A stretch of DNA of 64,000 bases from NCBI GenBank assembly GCA_034766995.1, contig CM068320.1:22336812-22400811 (forward strand). The letters run 5' to 3'. This DNA comes from Acanthacorydalis orientalis (taxonomy: Eukaryota > Arthropoda > Insecta > Megaloptera > Corydalidae). Under the pieces are notes generated by a model. The model worked only from the letters and a program-made list of their open reading frames with translations. It was not told the DNA's origin and made no database searches. Both the position numbers and the translations under genes were made by a program. The first letter of the stretch is position 1. Each line of letters opens with the position of its first letter. Positions 52,500 to 63,982 of this stretch are shown here, one piece after another.

Positions 52500-52565
52500 A
52501 ATAGGGAGATTCGCCTCCTAGTCGCTTTGCTTACGAACCACTGGGCTCGATGCTCTCACCCATTT
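52500..52565 (-). mobile_element. Possible tRNA-like SINE head
   Basis: The minus strand reads 'gagcccagtggttcgtaagc' then 'aaagcgactaggaggcgaat'. This resembles an A-box (TRGCNNAGTGG) and a damaged B-box (GGCGAATC for GGTTCGAATC). It ends in (TA)n. Too degenerate for a firm call. Confidence 0.3.
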
Positions 52566-52666
52566 CTCAATTATAAGCCTGTACATGCAACCGAATGAAA
52601 CAATAAACCTATTTTTTAAACTCATTATATCTATATAATTATTATCAGATATATAGGAACGTAATG

Positions 52667-52667
52667 G

Positions 52668-52728
<61 letters not shown>
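52667..52728. repeat. (TA)n microsatellite, about 62 bp
   Basis: Uninterrupted TA, 67 bases from a second array of similar length. Confidence 0.95.
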
Positions 52729-52730
<2 letters not shown>

Positions 52731-52792
52731 TATATCTCTATAAACATGGCAGTAGATTATTTTTTGCAACCTTTTAGTTTTGTGCTTAATAC

Positions 52793-52794
<2 letters not shown>

Positions 52795-52855
<61 letters not shown>
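52795..52855. repeat. (TA)n microsatellite, about 61 bp
   Basis: Uninterrupted TA. Confidence 0.95.
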
Positions 52856-52859
<4 letters not shown>

Positions 52860-53876
52860 TTGAGTTTTTTTGAAATTCGAATAAAACATATTGATAAATT
52901 TAAGTTTTTAAATTAATGACTGACCAATGGTTTTGTTCTTTATTGAATTTGATTAAACTGATTCATTTTTTTAAATAATGCCTTCTTGTTTTTATTATTT
53001 TGTAAATTTAATATTCCTGACAAAGATGCATTATAATTAAAAGATATTTCAAAATAATACTATAAAATGTTGTATTTATTTTTTAGTTTTATGTCTCTGT
53101 ATTTTTTTGTAAAAATCAATAAATGAGTCATTTTAATTTTAAATGACTTTTTTATCTTATATAACATTATTTATTATACAACTTATACAATTAAAAAAAA
53201 TATATATACTTAAAATAGATATATGAACACTTTTTACATAATGAATCGCATTTATTTCAGATTGATTTGTTATTTTATTTGTGTAATAAAATCAAAGATT
53301 GACAGCAATGTTATAAATGTACTACATTTAAAAAATAATAATAAATAATATAAATAGTTGAAATATAATTATAAATTAACATTCTTGTCTTTTCACAATA
53401 TCGTAAAATTTATATGTTGACTTTAATGAAGCTTGCGGTTTTTTCCGCATTTCAAAGAGAGGTTGCAGGTTATTAATGATTGCAGTCATAATAGCAACTG
53501 AAAGAGCGTCGTTACTCTAAAAAACTAATTACTTTTACAATAAATCAGTCTTAAGTCTATGTTTCGGTTCTGTGTTTTCAAGTAAATTTTTGTGCTTTTG
53601 GTTTTATAATGTTTCATGAATGAACGCATACTCTAAAAATAAAATTTACCGTGTAACAATGGTAGTGTTTGCAGAGTAATTAACATGATTTAGAAATGTT
53701 TATTGTCTGTTATGTGACGTACATGTCCTAAATATGAAATTATAATCATTTTCATCCCTTGCGTGTTTGAGATATTTGTAATGAATATTAAAAACTCTCA
53801 TGTACATTTGTAATTCGTTGCTATTTATGAGGTATTTTTCCAGCAAACTTTGTTATTCTAAAAAAAATTTACTTTG

Positions 53877-53907
<31 letters not shown>

Positions 53908-54171
53908 AATAAATACTTAATTAAAAAATACATATTTTTTAATTAGAATGTAAAATCTACTAACCCTTTAACCAATATTTTTGTAACTGGAGTTAAAGAT
54001 TTATAAAAAGCATAGTTTTATTAAAAAAATGTCAGTAGATTAAATTACACAAATATAAAATCCGATAATACGGATTATCATTATATAATTATTATTTAAA
54101 CTGTATCTTTAAATAGACAATAAACTGAGGTTAAAAAAACGCGATGTCAGTTGTCATTTTTTAGTTATATT

Positions 54172-54182
54172 TTATATATATA

Positions 54183-54231
<49 letters not shown>

Positions 54232-54259
54232 TCATATATATATATATTATATATATATA

Positions 54260-54332
<73 letters not shown>

Positions 54333-54336
54333 AGAA
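54172..54336. repeat. Compound (TA)n(GA)n microsatellite
   Basis: Several TA blocks with 'attcatat' steps, then a purine run of GA units (54,292-54,336). Confidence 0.9.
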
Positions 54337-55095
54337 ATAAATGTTTGAATAAATGTCTTTTCGTATTTTTTTTTATTAAATATGAATAGTTATTTTAAAA
54401 CGAATCTCCTGTTCCTTTCAGCCGTTTATACCACATGTAACTACAATCGCGTATTCTAGTCTGTTATCCTATATATTCTTATATTTCTGCTCAAGTCTCG
54501 AAATCCCATTAATATTCTTTACACGAAGATTGCATTCGCTTGCACTTGTGAAACAGTTGTTATTTTGTTGTTTTCGTGTTATATTATACGTTTTCGTAGT
54601 AAATGCGATATTCAAATTTAATAGAAAGTGTTTTGAAGAATGTTGGAAATGAATGTTTGAATGAGGTAATATTCAAAATATGCTACAATATATTTTGAAA
54701 ATACAATATAAATAATTTATTTTTTTTAGGTATTTTAACAAGACATTGAACATACGTGTATTGTCGATTCTTTGAATATAAAATATGTTTTAGAGATATG
54801 TAAAATATTTGTTGAACACATATTTTATAAAAATAATGTTTTTATAAAATATATGTACATAATGATTGAATTAGAATGCTAAAAATATGAATATAAACCC
54901 CAAGTAGATTGTCTATTAAGAAAAAGGAATGCATTAAAATACTTGTAATAAGTGTACTTAATAGATATGTACGATTGAAGATATTTCAAATACAAACAAA
55001 ATTATAAAATATGTATTATTTATTATATTTATTTCATTTTTTACTGAATATAATTTCTAAAATAAAAAACACTAAGCTAGGAACTTCTATTTAAC

Positions 55096-55097
<2 letters not shown>

Positions 55098-55164
<67 letters not shown>
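55098..55164. repeat. (TA)n array abutting a mariner
   Basis: The array ends two bases before the left terminus of the mariner at 55,167. Another (TA)n array begins at the right terminus (56,133-56,162). Confidence 0.95.
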
Positions 55165-55167
<3 letters not shown>

Positions 55168-55201
55168 TTGGTTGGGAGAAAAATAATTGCTGTTTATATA
55201 C

Positions 55202-55456
55202 TCATTTGTCAAGCTTTTTTGATTTTCTTATCTGTTTTAAGTGATCTAAAACTGTTGGATGATTAACACCTATTTTTTGGACGTGCTCTCGAATTGTTGT
55301 GCATGGTTCTGATTTATATACTAACGCCTTCAGTTGGTCGTCATGACCTATAGAAGGATGCCCGAGACCTTCTTTATCTTCAAAAATCTCGTCCTCAGCA
55401 CGACATTTTTGGAAGCACCAATAGTACCGTCCGTTTTTTAACAGTACACATACCAA
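55202..55456 (-). pseudogene. Mariner transposase N-terminal (DNA-binding) fragment
   Basis: An 84-codon frame contains 'CRAEDEIFEDKEGLGHPS', 'DDQLKALVYKSEPCTTIREH' and 'VQKIGVNHPTVLDHLKQIRK'. These match the linker (usually DLEDEERSGRP) and second helix-turn-helix of mariner transposases. Residues further upstream ('KAETTREL') lie in a shifted frame. No DDE/D catalytic block follows, because the left terminus is reached about 35 bases after the stop. It cannot catalyse transposition. Confidence 0.85.
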
Positions 55457-55651
55457 AAGAATCGTTTAGTTCACGAGTAGTTTCTGCTTTACCACTGTTT
55501 TGAATCTGTACAAAATATTATTTGCTTCTTATCTGCTTCTGCTCTTATTTGCTTCTTTTCCATCTTTAATTCAATAGTCCAATTTGAAGCAAAATTAATA
55601 ATAAAATCGAAATCGATATTACCAAAATATAGACCGCAAAATGCACATTAA

Positions 55652-56027
55652 CACGTTCAACTTGGCGCCCTTTCCATATTCTGAACGATGGGTCAGTGCG
55701 AAGTTGTTTATTATTCTGGAGGCACTTGTTTGCTTGTTACCAGTGATTTTACGTTTAGTTTATCATAAGCAGTGAATGTGTAATATTAAATGCTAGTTCA
55801 GTTTTCACACAGTGGATATTATTATTTAGCTTCCTCTTATAACTTTAGATTTAGATGCAGTTTTCATTAAATTATGCTTTTATACATATAATTGGAAACA
55901 TATATATGAATCACCGGTGGCTCACGCCGCCTGTTGATGAAAATTATGTGTGGACCATCGGTGACACATTCCGCCAGATAAAAGTAGAGCTTGTAGACTA
56001 CCGGTGATCCACGCCGGGTTGGACGTG
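55652..56027. mobile_element. TTAA-flanked non-autonomous element nested in the mariner
   Basis: TTAA occurs immediately outside both ends (55,648-55,651 and 56,028-56,031). The termini 'cacgttcaacttggcgcc' (left) and 'cacgtccaacccggcgtg' (right, reverse complement) are inverted repeats of about 18 bp. The 376-bp interior has no coding capacity. TTAA duplications are typical of piggyBac-type elements, though these termini do not begin with the usual CCC. Near the right end three subterminal repeats ('ccggtg..tcacgccg') start at 55,914, 55,958 and 56,001. Confidence 0.75.
55908..56027 (+). repeat. Three subterminal repeats, about 44-bp period
   Basis: Related motifs 'accggtggctcacgccg', 'atcggtgacacattccg' and 'accggtgatccacgccg' are spaced 44 and 43 bp at one end of the nested element. 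Subterminal repeats of this kind often bind transposase; that role is inference. Confidence 0.65.
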
Positions 56028-56128
56028 TTAAAATGATATTAATATGAATACGATGAAATTACACTTTCATTGAAAAAAATTAAGGTTAGAATTCAAAAAA
56101 CAAAAACCGCAATTATTTTTCTATCAAC

Positions 56129-56164
<36 letters not shown>

Positions 56165-56165
<1 letters not shown>

Positions 56166-57191
56166 TAAAAAACCTATGCACATTATGTGAATTACCATTT
56201 CAAACTACATTTAAAATGATTTTATTAGTCTCTGGGTATATATAATCTAGAGTTCAGTTAAATAATATTTTTTAATTTATCGAAAAAACTGATACAGCAA
56301 GTAAACTAAATTTGAAATTTACAAAAAGGTATTAATTTAAAAATAAATTAAAAAAGTGTTGACCCTGCAGAGGAAAATTAAATTATATTCAACTAATATT
56401 AGCTTCTTTAAAATATAGCAAAAAAAACAAATTATTTGATAACCTCTGTTAATTTTCATGTAAATACCTAATATTTAGTACAATATATAAAATTCTATTT
56501 CAAGATATTAACTGAAATTTAGTGTCAACTTCTTGTATTACAGAATTATTATAATGATTTCATATATCAGAATTGTATAGTTTACTGGAAACATTTTACA
56601 TTAGATTTAAAGTATTGTATTTACAAATTTCTAACTTTAAATGCAGAGGTCATTCAACAATCTTCAATGGAAATGACTGAATCCGTATTTTCCGAATACT
56701 GATTTTTTTTATTCTGGACAAATTGATGCTATTATTACAAATTGTATATAATTTAAAATAATCTGTTATTTATAAATATAGTAACAGAATATTGATTTCT
56801 GAGATTTATGTGGCGTACATTATTTGATTTTCGACAGGTTCGATTAATAATGAAGGGAAAGTAAACGCATTTATATGTTATATTTCGTAAATATAGAATG
56901 TGTATTTTTATAAATAGTTATGTGGTGAGGACAGTATGTAATGCTGGATAAAAAAAACACGTTCACACATATAAATTTTTGATAACTATCGATCATACTT
57001 ATAAATGTATTATACAAATTTTTATCAACTCATTGTATCCACAATTTTATCCAGAAATCGAGTGTCCAACGACCGAATATCGAATACAGCTACCAGTTTT
57101 ATTGGAGCGTCGATCCATCAATGTCCACTTAATACTAAATCAATATTTTGGTCAAATTTGTAAAGGATAACTTGAATGGTTATATATATAT

Positions 57192-57241
<50 letters not shown>

Positions 57242-57891
57242 CACAAACTTATACATATAAATATGTAAATTTTATTGCAGTTTTTGCAACATTCCGTTCT
57301 TGCAATTTCTCGTTATTTGCAAATATACACACCAATTAAATATATATAGATATATATACAAATTCCCGAAACAATGTTTTTGTAATAATGACCCCATTTT
57401 CAGTATAAATAAATTGTATAATCATTTCATAAATTATTGAGGTAATAACGATATTAAGAACTAATAAAATTTACTACTTTAGATTTTTATATATGGAATT
57501 ATTTATAAATTATAAATGTACGTCTACTCTTTAATACTCCATTAAATTAATAAAACATCTATAACAATTATAAAGTAGTTCTTCGAATGAAATAAATTTT
57601 CGATGTCATTGAATTCCATATATTAAATTTATCATTCGAGTTGCGGGTATTCTGAAATGGAAAATGCATTGAACTGTGCATAAATTCTCATTTGCTAAGT
57701 GTCTGTGGAATTGGGGACCGCCGTATCTATAAAAGACCAACCTCTGCAATAATAAGAACTATATAACTGGCTGCTTGAAATGTTTTGCACAGACAACTAA
57801 TTTTTAAACCGACTTGTTCTTCTTATTTTACTTTTTGTAAGAAGTAAAGAAAAACATGTAGACATGTTCACGTGTATACATTAAGTAATAC

Positions 57892-57925
<34 letters not shown>

Positions 57926-58470
57926 ATATCTATAAAACTATATACAAATTATACCGTTATAATATTTTAAATATTTATCGATAAGAATAAAAAAAATGTT
58001 TCAACACTTCTTACATAAAGTGTTATAATAAATAGTTAGGAAAAAAAATTTAAGAGAAAAATATATTTTCTTATATACTTTTTTTAAATAAGCGAAGAAA
58101 ATGTTTATTTTTTTTGAATTTTTAATAACTTATTAAATACAAACGTATATTTTGTATTGAATTGTATTTTCTCTCTTAAAATATCTATGATTTTAGAACA
58201 TCAAGAAGAATATATTTTTAAAAGTAATTTAACTAATCTATCTACATATAAAAAAAGTTGTGTAAAGTTTTACTAAAAAAATGTGTAGAGATTTTGTATT
58301 AAATTATTATTAATGATGACACCCGAAGTTCTATGAAATTTCCACGAAGTATTTTTGATATTGGTATCATAATAACTACAATTTTTTTCCTAGTATTTGT
58401 TCTGTTACTGGATTGTTCGGTTTTCTTTCATTGTCTTGTTGCTTTCTTGGCGTGCTTTAGAACTGACCTT
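56165..58470. other. AT-rich stretch
   Basis: No gene recognised. It has (TA)n near 57,179-57,241 and 57,892-57,930. 56,979-57,170 has a 63-codon plus-strand frame of unremarkable composition that I do not call. 57,640-57,800 is less AT-rich and contains TATAAAAG at about 57,729, a possible but unsupported core promoter. Confidence 0.5.
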
Positions 58471-58477
58471 TGACCTC

Positions 58478-58782
58478 GACTTGTATCTTGATGTGACAAT
58501 ATCTTCGTGTGGTTTTTTTTGTTTCTTCATGTGGAAAGTCTAGAAAAAGTTTGTAAAACCTAGACATTTGGAAACCACTACAAATTTTTTTCCATGCATT
58601 TTAAGAAACTGTGAATCAAGTTATAGTGTTGACTTGTATCTTGATGTGATAATATTTTTATGTGTTTTTGTCGTTTCTTGATGTGAAAGGTATATGAAAA
58701 GTTTGAAAAAACCTAAAAATTTAAAAAAACTACTAATTTTTTTCCACGAATTTTTAAAAAAGTGTGAATCATGTAATAGTGT
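58478..58782 (+). repeat. Diverged tandem duplication, 153-bp period
   Basis: 'gacttgtatcttgatgtga' begins at 58,478 and 58,631. The following blocks ('gtttctt.atgtg', 'acatttgg'/'aaaatttaa', 'ctac.aatttttttccac', 'gtgaatca.gt.atagtgt') are collinear with moderate divergence. The period is close to that of the satellite, but I see no sequence similarity to it. Confidence 0.8.
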
Positions 58783-59199
58783 GTCGTCATTTTTGTGGTC
58801 GTACCTCGAGGTTGGATGTTTTCTCCGAAAACAACATTCATCTTCTTATTGTGTGTGTATTGACTGTGTATGAATGTGGATCCTGAGTAGTGGAATATGT
58901 GGGAAAATATTCAAAAAATCCACACAGCAATGATTATCAGTTTCTTCCCTTCCATCCCATGCCATTTCAATGTCCTTTCTCGTCACTACGGAGAATCTGC
59001 TGGCAACGATAATCACAGCTCGCCAAAATATAATGGCTGCACGAATTTATTTTTTTAGTAGCTCCTGTCGATTCTTTTATGTAATAGGATCGCACTCGCC
59101 GATCCGAGATCTGCTATTTGGCTGTGAAGTGTCTTATTATAGAATTTTCAGCTCTTGTCGAATATAAATTATGCAACCGTTATAATTTCTACCTAGTCG
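58783..59199. other. Less AT-rich stretch, no defensible gene
   Basis: A 65-codon plus-strand frame (58,970-59,167) exists, but the residue pattern suggests nothing. The stretch may be more of the non-LTR element whose scrap follows on the minus strand. Confidence 0.4.
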
Positions 59200-59360
59200 T
59201 GTAGTCTTTCCGTGGGGTAGAGTCTTGGCTTGTCCATCGCCATGTTTAAGATCTTATTCTGAACCCTCTGCAGGCTAAGGGTGTTATTATTGGAGGTGTT
59301 TCTCTATATCGAGGATGCATACGTGGAGGTCGACTTGATCAACATCTTTGAGATTCTAAG
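59200..59360 (-). mobile_element. Non-LTR (jockey-like) reverse transcriptase scrap
   Basis: The minus-strand frame reads 'LRISKMLIKSTSTYASSI', a stop, 'RNTSNNNTLSLQRVQNKI' and 'LNMAMDKPRLYPTERLHD', then a stop. This matches the conserved C-terminal part of jockey-clade reverse transcriptases (usual form 'LYK.LI.P.LTYA..VW ... LQ..QNK.LR ... P....T..LH'). About 53 codons with one internal stop remain. Confidence 0.7.
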
Positions 59361-59533
59361 TTTCTTTTCCTTCCTTAAGCAATGAAATGCCCTACTTTAT
59401 AAAATACAACGTTGCAATTTATCTACGAGGGAAACATATTCACAAACATTCAATAGAGAGAATGGTTATATAGATATACTAACATTTATATATATATATA
59501 TATATATTATGATATTGAGTGAATATATGCAAT

Positions 59534-59605
59534 ACGAGCGAAACGAGCGGGAGGGGTGCCTCCGAGGGTCGGCGAGAGTATTAAGTAGCGGGAAGAGCCC
59601 GCTGG
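59534..59605. other. GC-rich island with two perfect hairpins
   Basis: A 70-bp GC-rich insert in about 20% GC surroundings. It has a direct repeat acgagcg (59,534 and 59,543), hairpin GGAGG/CCTCC with loop GGTG (59,550-59,563) and hairpin AGCGGG/CCCGCT with loop AAGAG (59,587-59,603). No open frame. It follows a (TA)n array (59,483-59,508). Identity unknown. Confidence 0.5.
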
Positions 59606-61608
59606 CTATTAAAAAATATTTTATTATTCAAGGAAGGTTATTTGTTAAATACTGAAAAAAATTAGTTATTATTCTATTATTTCCTTTGAAATGTTCCTCT
59701 TACATACTACTTTTTTAATAACATCATCTCTATGTACCTCATTAATTTATAATCACTATTAAAAAAAATATCTCATAATAGTTGAGCATTCAGTAGTTTA
59801 TCTTATAAAAATATTAGTGTCGAAATGTAATTGTTATAATACATTATAATTTACAGAATTAAAGAATATTAGAAATGAATGTATGAATTAATTATATAAT
59901 GCTCTTTACATTATATCTTATAAAAAAATAATTTTAAAAGAAATAAAAATCGATTTTAAAAATTAATTTATAAAAGAAGAATCATATTTTCAATACGATA
60001 ATTTTAATAATAAACTTTATCTCAATAACGAAATATTTATTAATGTATTTAGTTTTGAAAAATAGATAATTGTACCTTAAATAATATATTCTTTTATATA
60101 AAAATATGAGTTACAAGTATGTTACTGTATTATAAAATGAAATAAAAAAATGTATTAAATTCATGTATTATTTTTTTTAAAGAAATAATAAATATTATCT
60201 CTGCAAATGTTAAAATATTATACATGCCTATATATATATAATGAATGCATGTGTTGTAAATCGAGTAAATAAAAAAACGTATACAACAGCCCGTTCACAA
60301 GTAAATGCATTACGAAATTAAGGTTACAACTGATCATTTTTCAAATAGAGTCATTAGATACGCTTTTGCATAATGCAGTCTTGACATCAGTTCATTGATC
60401 TCAAACAGTAAAGTGAAAAAAACCGGATGAAATGCTCTTAACAATCTAGATGCAATGCTTTTGATATAATTCCTTTTATAACGTAGATCTTTTTACATTG
60501 CAGCTCATTAAAATGAATCGCTCACATTCTTTCTCATGTTGGGAAGTTTTTGTGCACATCATGCTCTTTTTGATTTTTTCTTTGCATCTCAGATCGTGAA
60601 AACTTGACCAGTAAATGAATTCTTAATGATGATTGTAGAACATATTGACTGTCTTATTAAACATTAAATATTAGATTCAATAGTTGGATAACGTATATTA
60701 TATCTAATAATCTCTCTATAATTAATTTGTATGATATAAAATTGCATTTAATTTGATGTTTTATTTAATGAAATTTTATGACAGAAAAAGCTATTTTAAT
60801 ATTTTTTTTAAAGGAATGGAAATAAAATAAATATGTACAACAGTACTGAAATTGTGATAGAGTGATAATAAAACTTTCAATTTGATTTTGATATCACTTT
60901 GAATTTTATTTAAATTATTTTATGGAATTTTTAATAAACTATTCTTTTAATTTTGAAAATGTTTATGCCTGTTTAGAATAAAAGTTCTCAATTAAATTCA
61001 AGGTTCTGTATCTATGAATAATTCAATTGAGAATTTAGTATGATAATCAGTAAGTCTAATCAATGCACGATAAAGTATATAATCGTTTTAGTAATAAAAT
61101 TTAACTTAAAATAATTTTTTATAATATGGTAAAAAATTCTGCACAAAAATAAAACTGTACATAGTTACTAAATTAATGAAAAATAACAGAAATGTTAAGA
61201 ATTTCTATTAGATTATTAATTATAAAATATTAAATAGTAATTTTGTATACGTTTATATGTTTTTGTTGAACTTAATATTACATATTTTTTATTATATTAA
61301 GATGATAATTAAAATTTCAAACTATTGTCACGATACAGTTTTAGTATTATGGTTTAATTCGTCTTCATAAATAATTTGTAACATAGTATTATAAAAATAA
61401 CTAATTGCTATCAAAATAGGCACAATAGTCAAAAATTAATATTAATCAATTAATGAATATTTTGATTAGAAAAAGAAAATAGTTTGTGTGTGAAATAAAA
61501 TTTATTGGTAAAAACGCCACTGTATGGATTTAATGCTATATAGATTAAATTTTAAGTTGATTTTTGTTTCATATTATTGTAATTGTATACATATATGCAT
61601 ACATACAT

Positions 61609-61639
<31 letters not shown>

Positions 61640-62400
61640 AATATATCTATGTGCGGTTGTTGAAAGTTTTATAAAAAAGTCAAACTGTGTTTGACTTTTC
61701 AATAAATTTTTCACTTTGATCTCAACGTCGTAAATCAGACAGGGAGATATAAACTCTTGTATTGTTCGTAATATCGTATTATTTTTTCATTGCTCCGATT
61801 TTTTCGTCAAAAATACAAAGAAAACCATACAATGAAAGAAAATTCTACGAAAAATTTACGAATAAGTTTTGATAACATTTTTTCATCTCAACACAAATTT
61901 TAGTCAGTTTTGCAATATAATGATATGAAAATATATTTGTACTGATGTAGATATATGAAAGAAAGTAATTTAAGCAAATTCACTCACACATACACACACA
62001 TATATATATATATATACATATATTTGTATATATGTTTAGCATGATATTGAATATAAAACTTATTTTAGTGAAGTAATGAAATCAACTTTAATTTAAAATT
62101 TTTATTTTTGACACAATTTTATATTTTTGCAGTAATAATTTGTACTTTTTTTTTAAAAAAAATAGATTAAGAACTATATTTTTGAATAAATGAATTTGTT
62201 TGGTAGGTTTTTGTGCCAATTTTGTAGTTGTCCTTTGTTTTAAATTATTTTGATGATTCATAAGAGACAATTTTCAATTGAGTTTTTTATTAGAAAGATA
62301 ATTTACTAAATATTTATAAATAAGAATCATAAGTGTATGTTTTTATACCCGTGCTATTGTCAATCCGTCGTCCTGTAAGTCTTTGTCTTTTTGGATAGAA
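59606..62400. other. AT-rich stretch
   Basis: No gene recognised. It has (TA)n or compound arrays near 61,586-61,646 and 62,000-62,033. An 11-bp perfect hairpin (AAAAGTCAAAC, loop TGT) lies at 61,675-61,699. 60,290-60,610 is less AT-rich without a clear frame. Confidence 0.6.
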
Positions 62401-62401
62401 T

Positions 62402-62473
62402 AAGTATATGTTTTCCACTTCTAGCTTTGGCACGAGTGCCAATCTGAAATGTTGAAGTCTTCAACATATACTT
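62402..62473. other. Multi-stem inverted-repeat structure
   Basis: AAGTATATGTT (62,402-62,412) pairs with AACATATACTT (62,463-62,473). Within it, TGGCAC/GTGCCA (62,428-62,441) and GTTGAAG/CTTCAAC (62,451-62,465) each form hairpins, the last overlapping the outer stem. It could be the end of an element or a structured RNA. Confidence 0.45.
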
Positions 62474-62474
62474 G

Positions 62475-63172
62475 AGGACGATACTCTGATCGGAAATAGT
62501 AGTGGACAACAGATAATTAATTTACTCAAAAGGACGAAGAGAAACAAGACTATTTATTTATAGTAAAATTATAATAATTTATATTATAAAAATGGATTCG
62601 AACATTAGTAGCCTAATATCTTAAGTCATGTAATAATGAGCATCCTATAAGTTATAATAATTATTGTTAAATTATATTACTAAATTTTCACATTTAATAT
62701 ATTTTAATTAAAATTATTAAAAAAATGTTTAATTTTTTTGTTAATTTATTAAAATGTGATTTCAATCAAACAAAAAAATCAATTGTACGAGTATGTTATG
62801 ATAATATTGACACTACAGCCATGTATTATCTAAATATTATTTTTTAATTCTATTAATTCAATATTACATTTAGTGAGCTGGACTTTAATTTATTTCAAGT
62901 TAACTATATTTCGATCAAATACTCGGCATTGACATATGGTTGATAATTTTCACTTGTTTTTCGATTCATTTTCATGTCATTACATCCCTAACAGATAAAA
63001 CAAACCATAATTAAAATTTCAATCATGCCCTCATATAGATTAACAAAAAAAGAATAATTATGATATTGATTTTTAAAATTTAGCATGAATAATGATATTA
63101 ATGACAGTTATAGTTTTTATTTTTAATTTGGAAAAAATACTATCTTAAATTACAATTATATATATATAAGAT

Positions 63173-63200
<28 letters not shown>
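62475..63200. other. AT-rich stretch
   Basis: Nothing recognised except (TA)n at 63,157-63,211. Confidence 0.6.
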
Positions 63201-63212
<12 letters not shown>

Positions 63213-63233
63213 GTAATCTTTATATAGAGCGGT

Positions 63234-63431
63234 TTACAAATTGTAGCAATTCGTGCCTAACGTGGCCTTTAGTATCCCAAAACGCCGAGCATACACAAAT
63301 ATAAGTGCAACCTTGTCGTACCACAACACCTCAGCAGTCTGGTTACCATGCGACAGGGAACGATTTGTAGAATAGAAACACCTATTTAAAGCGTTCCGGT
63401 AAGAGCGTAGCAATTCCTTATTCGGTGCCAT
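63234..63431 (-). pseudogene. Unassigned GC-richer relic, possibly transposon-derived
   Basis: A 65-codon minus-strand frame begins 'MAPNKELLRSYRNALNRCFY' and ends 'GILKATLGTNCYNL'. In an overlapping frame the end reads 'AFWDTKGHVRHELLQF', which resembles the mariner block 'WWD.KG....ELL'. Composition differs from the AT-rich flanks. I cannot decide between a frameshifted mariner and an unrelated relic. Confidence 0.3.
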
Positions 63432-63652
63432 TATTTTAATGCGTTAATATGTGTGCTATGTTAGAGTAAGAGTAGAGAAGAGGAGCAGACATTGTTGCAC
63501 TACCGAAGTTTGCTGCACGACAGAGAGTATTGTAATCACAAAAGTATGAAATGCTGGAAGTGGCAATTTGGTGTCTGGATGTAAAACTTGTTAGTCTTTG
63601 TATGACGCGAAAACTGTTCGGTTACTTTCTTTGCGATCAAGTTGAAGAATAA

Positions 63653-63826
63653 GTGTACTCCAAAAATCCTAGAACAATTTCCGTCCTAAAAGATGAAATC
63701 AGAACAGTAATCAGTGAGATAGAGACCTAGCTGTGCGCTGATATTATTGAAAATTTTAACAAAAGAATTGTTATTTGTAGGAAAGCATGCGGCTGTCACT
63801 TACACGATATACTTTTTCATTTATAA
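63653..63826 (+). pseudogene. Tc1/IS630-type transposase C-terminal fragment
   Basis: The frame reads 'VYSKNPRTISVLKDEIRTV', 'ISEIET', a stop, then 'LCADIIENFNKRIVICRKAC' and 'GCHLHDILFHL', then TAA. The pattern 'VY..NP.T...LK..IR..I..I......I.NF..R...C....G.HL.D..F' is the familiar C-terminus of a large insect Tc1/mariner-superfamily transposase group. Just upstream, in another frame, 'VTFFAIKLKNK' resembles the preceding 'DFFLWGYLK' block. One internal stop and a frameshift show it is dead. Confidence 0.65.
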
Positions 63827-63830
63827 ATAG

Positions 63831-63922
63831 CATACCCACAACTATTATTTACAATAAAGAAATTTGCAATTTCAGGGCAAACTCTGTGTTTTATTTTAAA
63901 TTAAAAAATTGCATCCTAACTG

Positions 63923-63982
<60 letters not shown>

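Larger units (their letters stand above)
51565..55096. other. AT-rich stretch
   Basis: No gene recognised. Microsatellites lie near 51,754-51,842 (TA with 'gtatataaacata' steps), 51,963-51,997, 52,465-52,501 and 53,879-53,907, with longer ones listed separately. 54,440-54,640 is less AT-rich but featureless. Confidence 0.6.
55167..56132 (-). mobile_element. Internally deleted mariner with a nested insertion
   Basis: The left terminus 'tttggttgggagaaaaataa' and the reverse complement of the right terminus 'ttaggttgatagaaaaataa' form inverted repeats of about 28 bp, continuing 'ttgc'. A TA follows at 56,133-56,134; the left side reads CA, so that TSD copy has probably mutated. The same terminal family is seen at 35,619-35,696. 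The minus-strand interior keeps only the N-terminal transposase region; the catalytic half is gone. A separate TTAA-flanked element sits inside at 55,652-56,027. Without it the mariner would be about 590 bp. Confidence 0.85.

Noticed and set aside
58970..59167. 65-codon plus-strand frame
   Set aside because: No recognisable pattern; adjacent minus-strand retrotransposon remains explain the GC-richer composition better.
62088..62270. 60-codon Lys/Asn-rich minus-strand frame
   Set aside because: Composition expected of AT-rich non-coding DNA.
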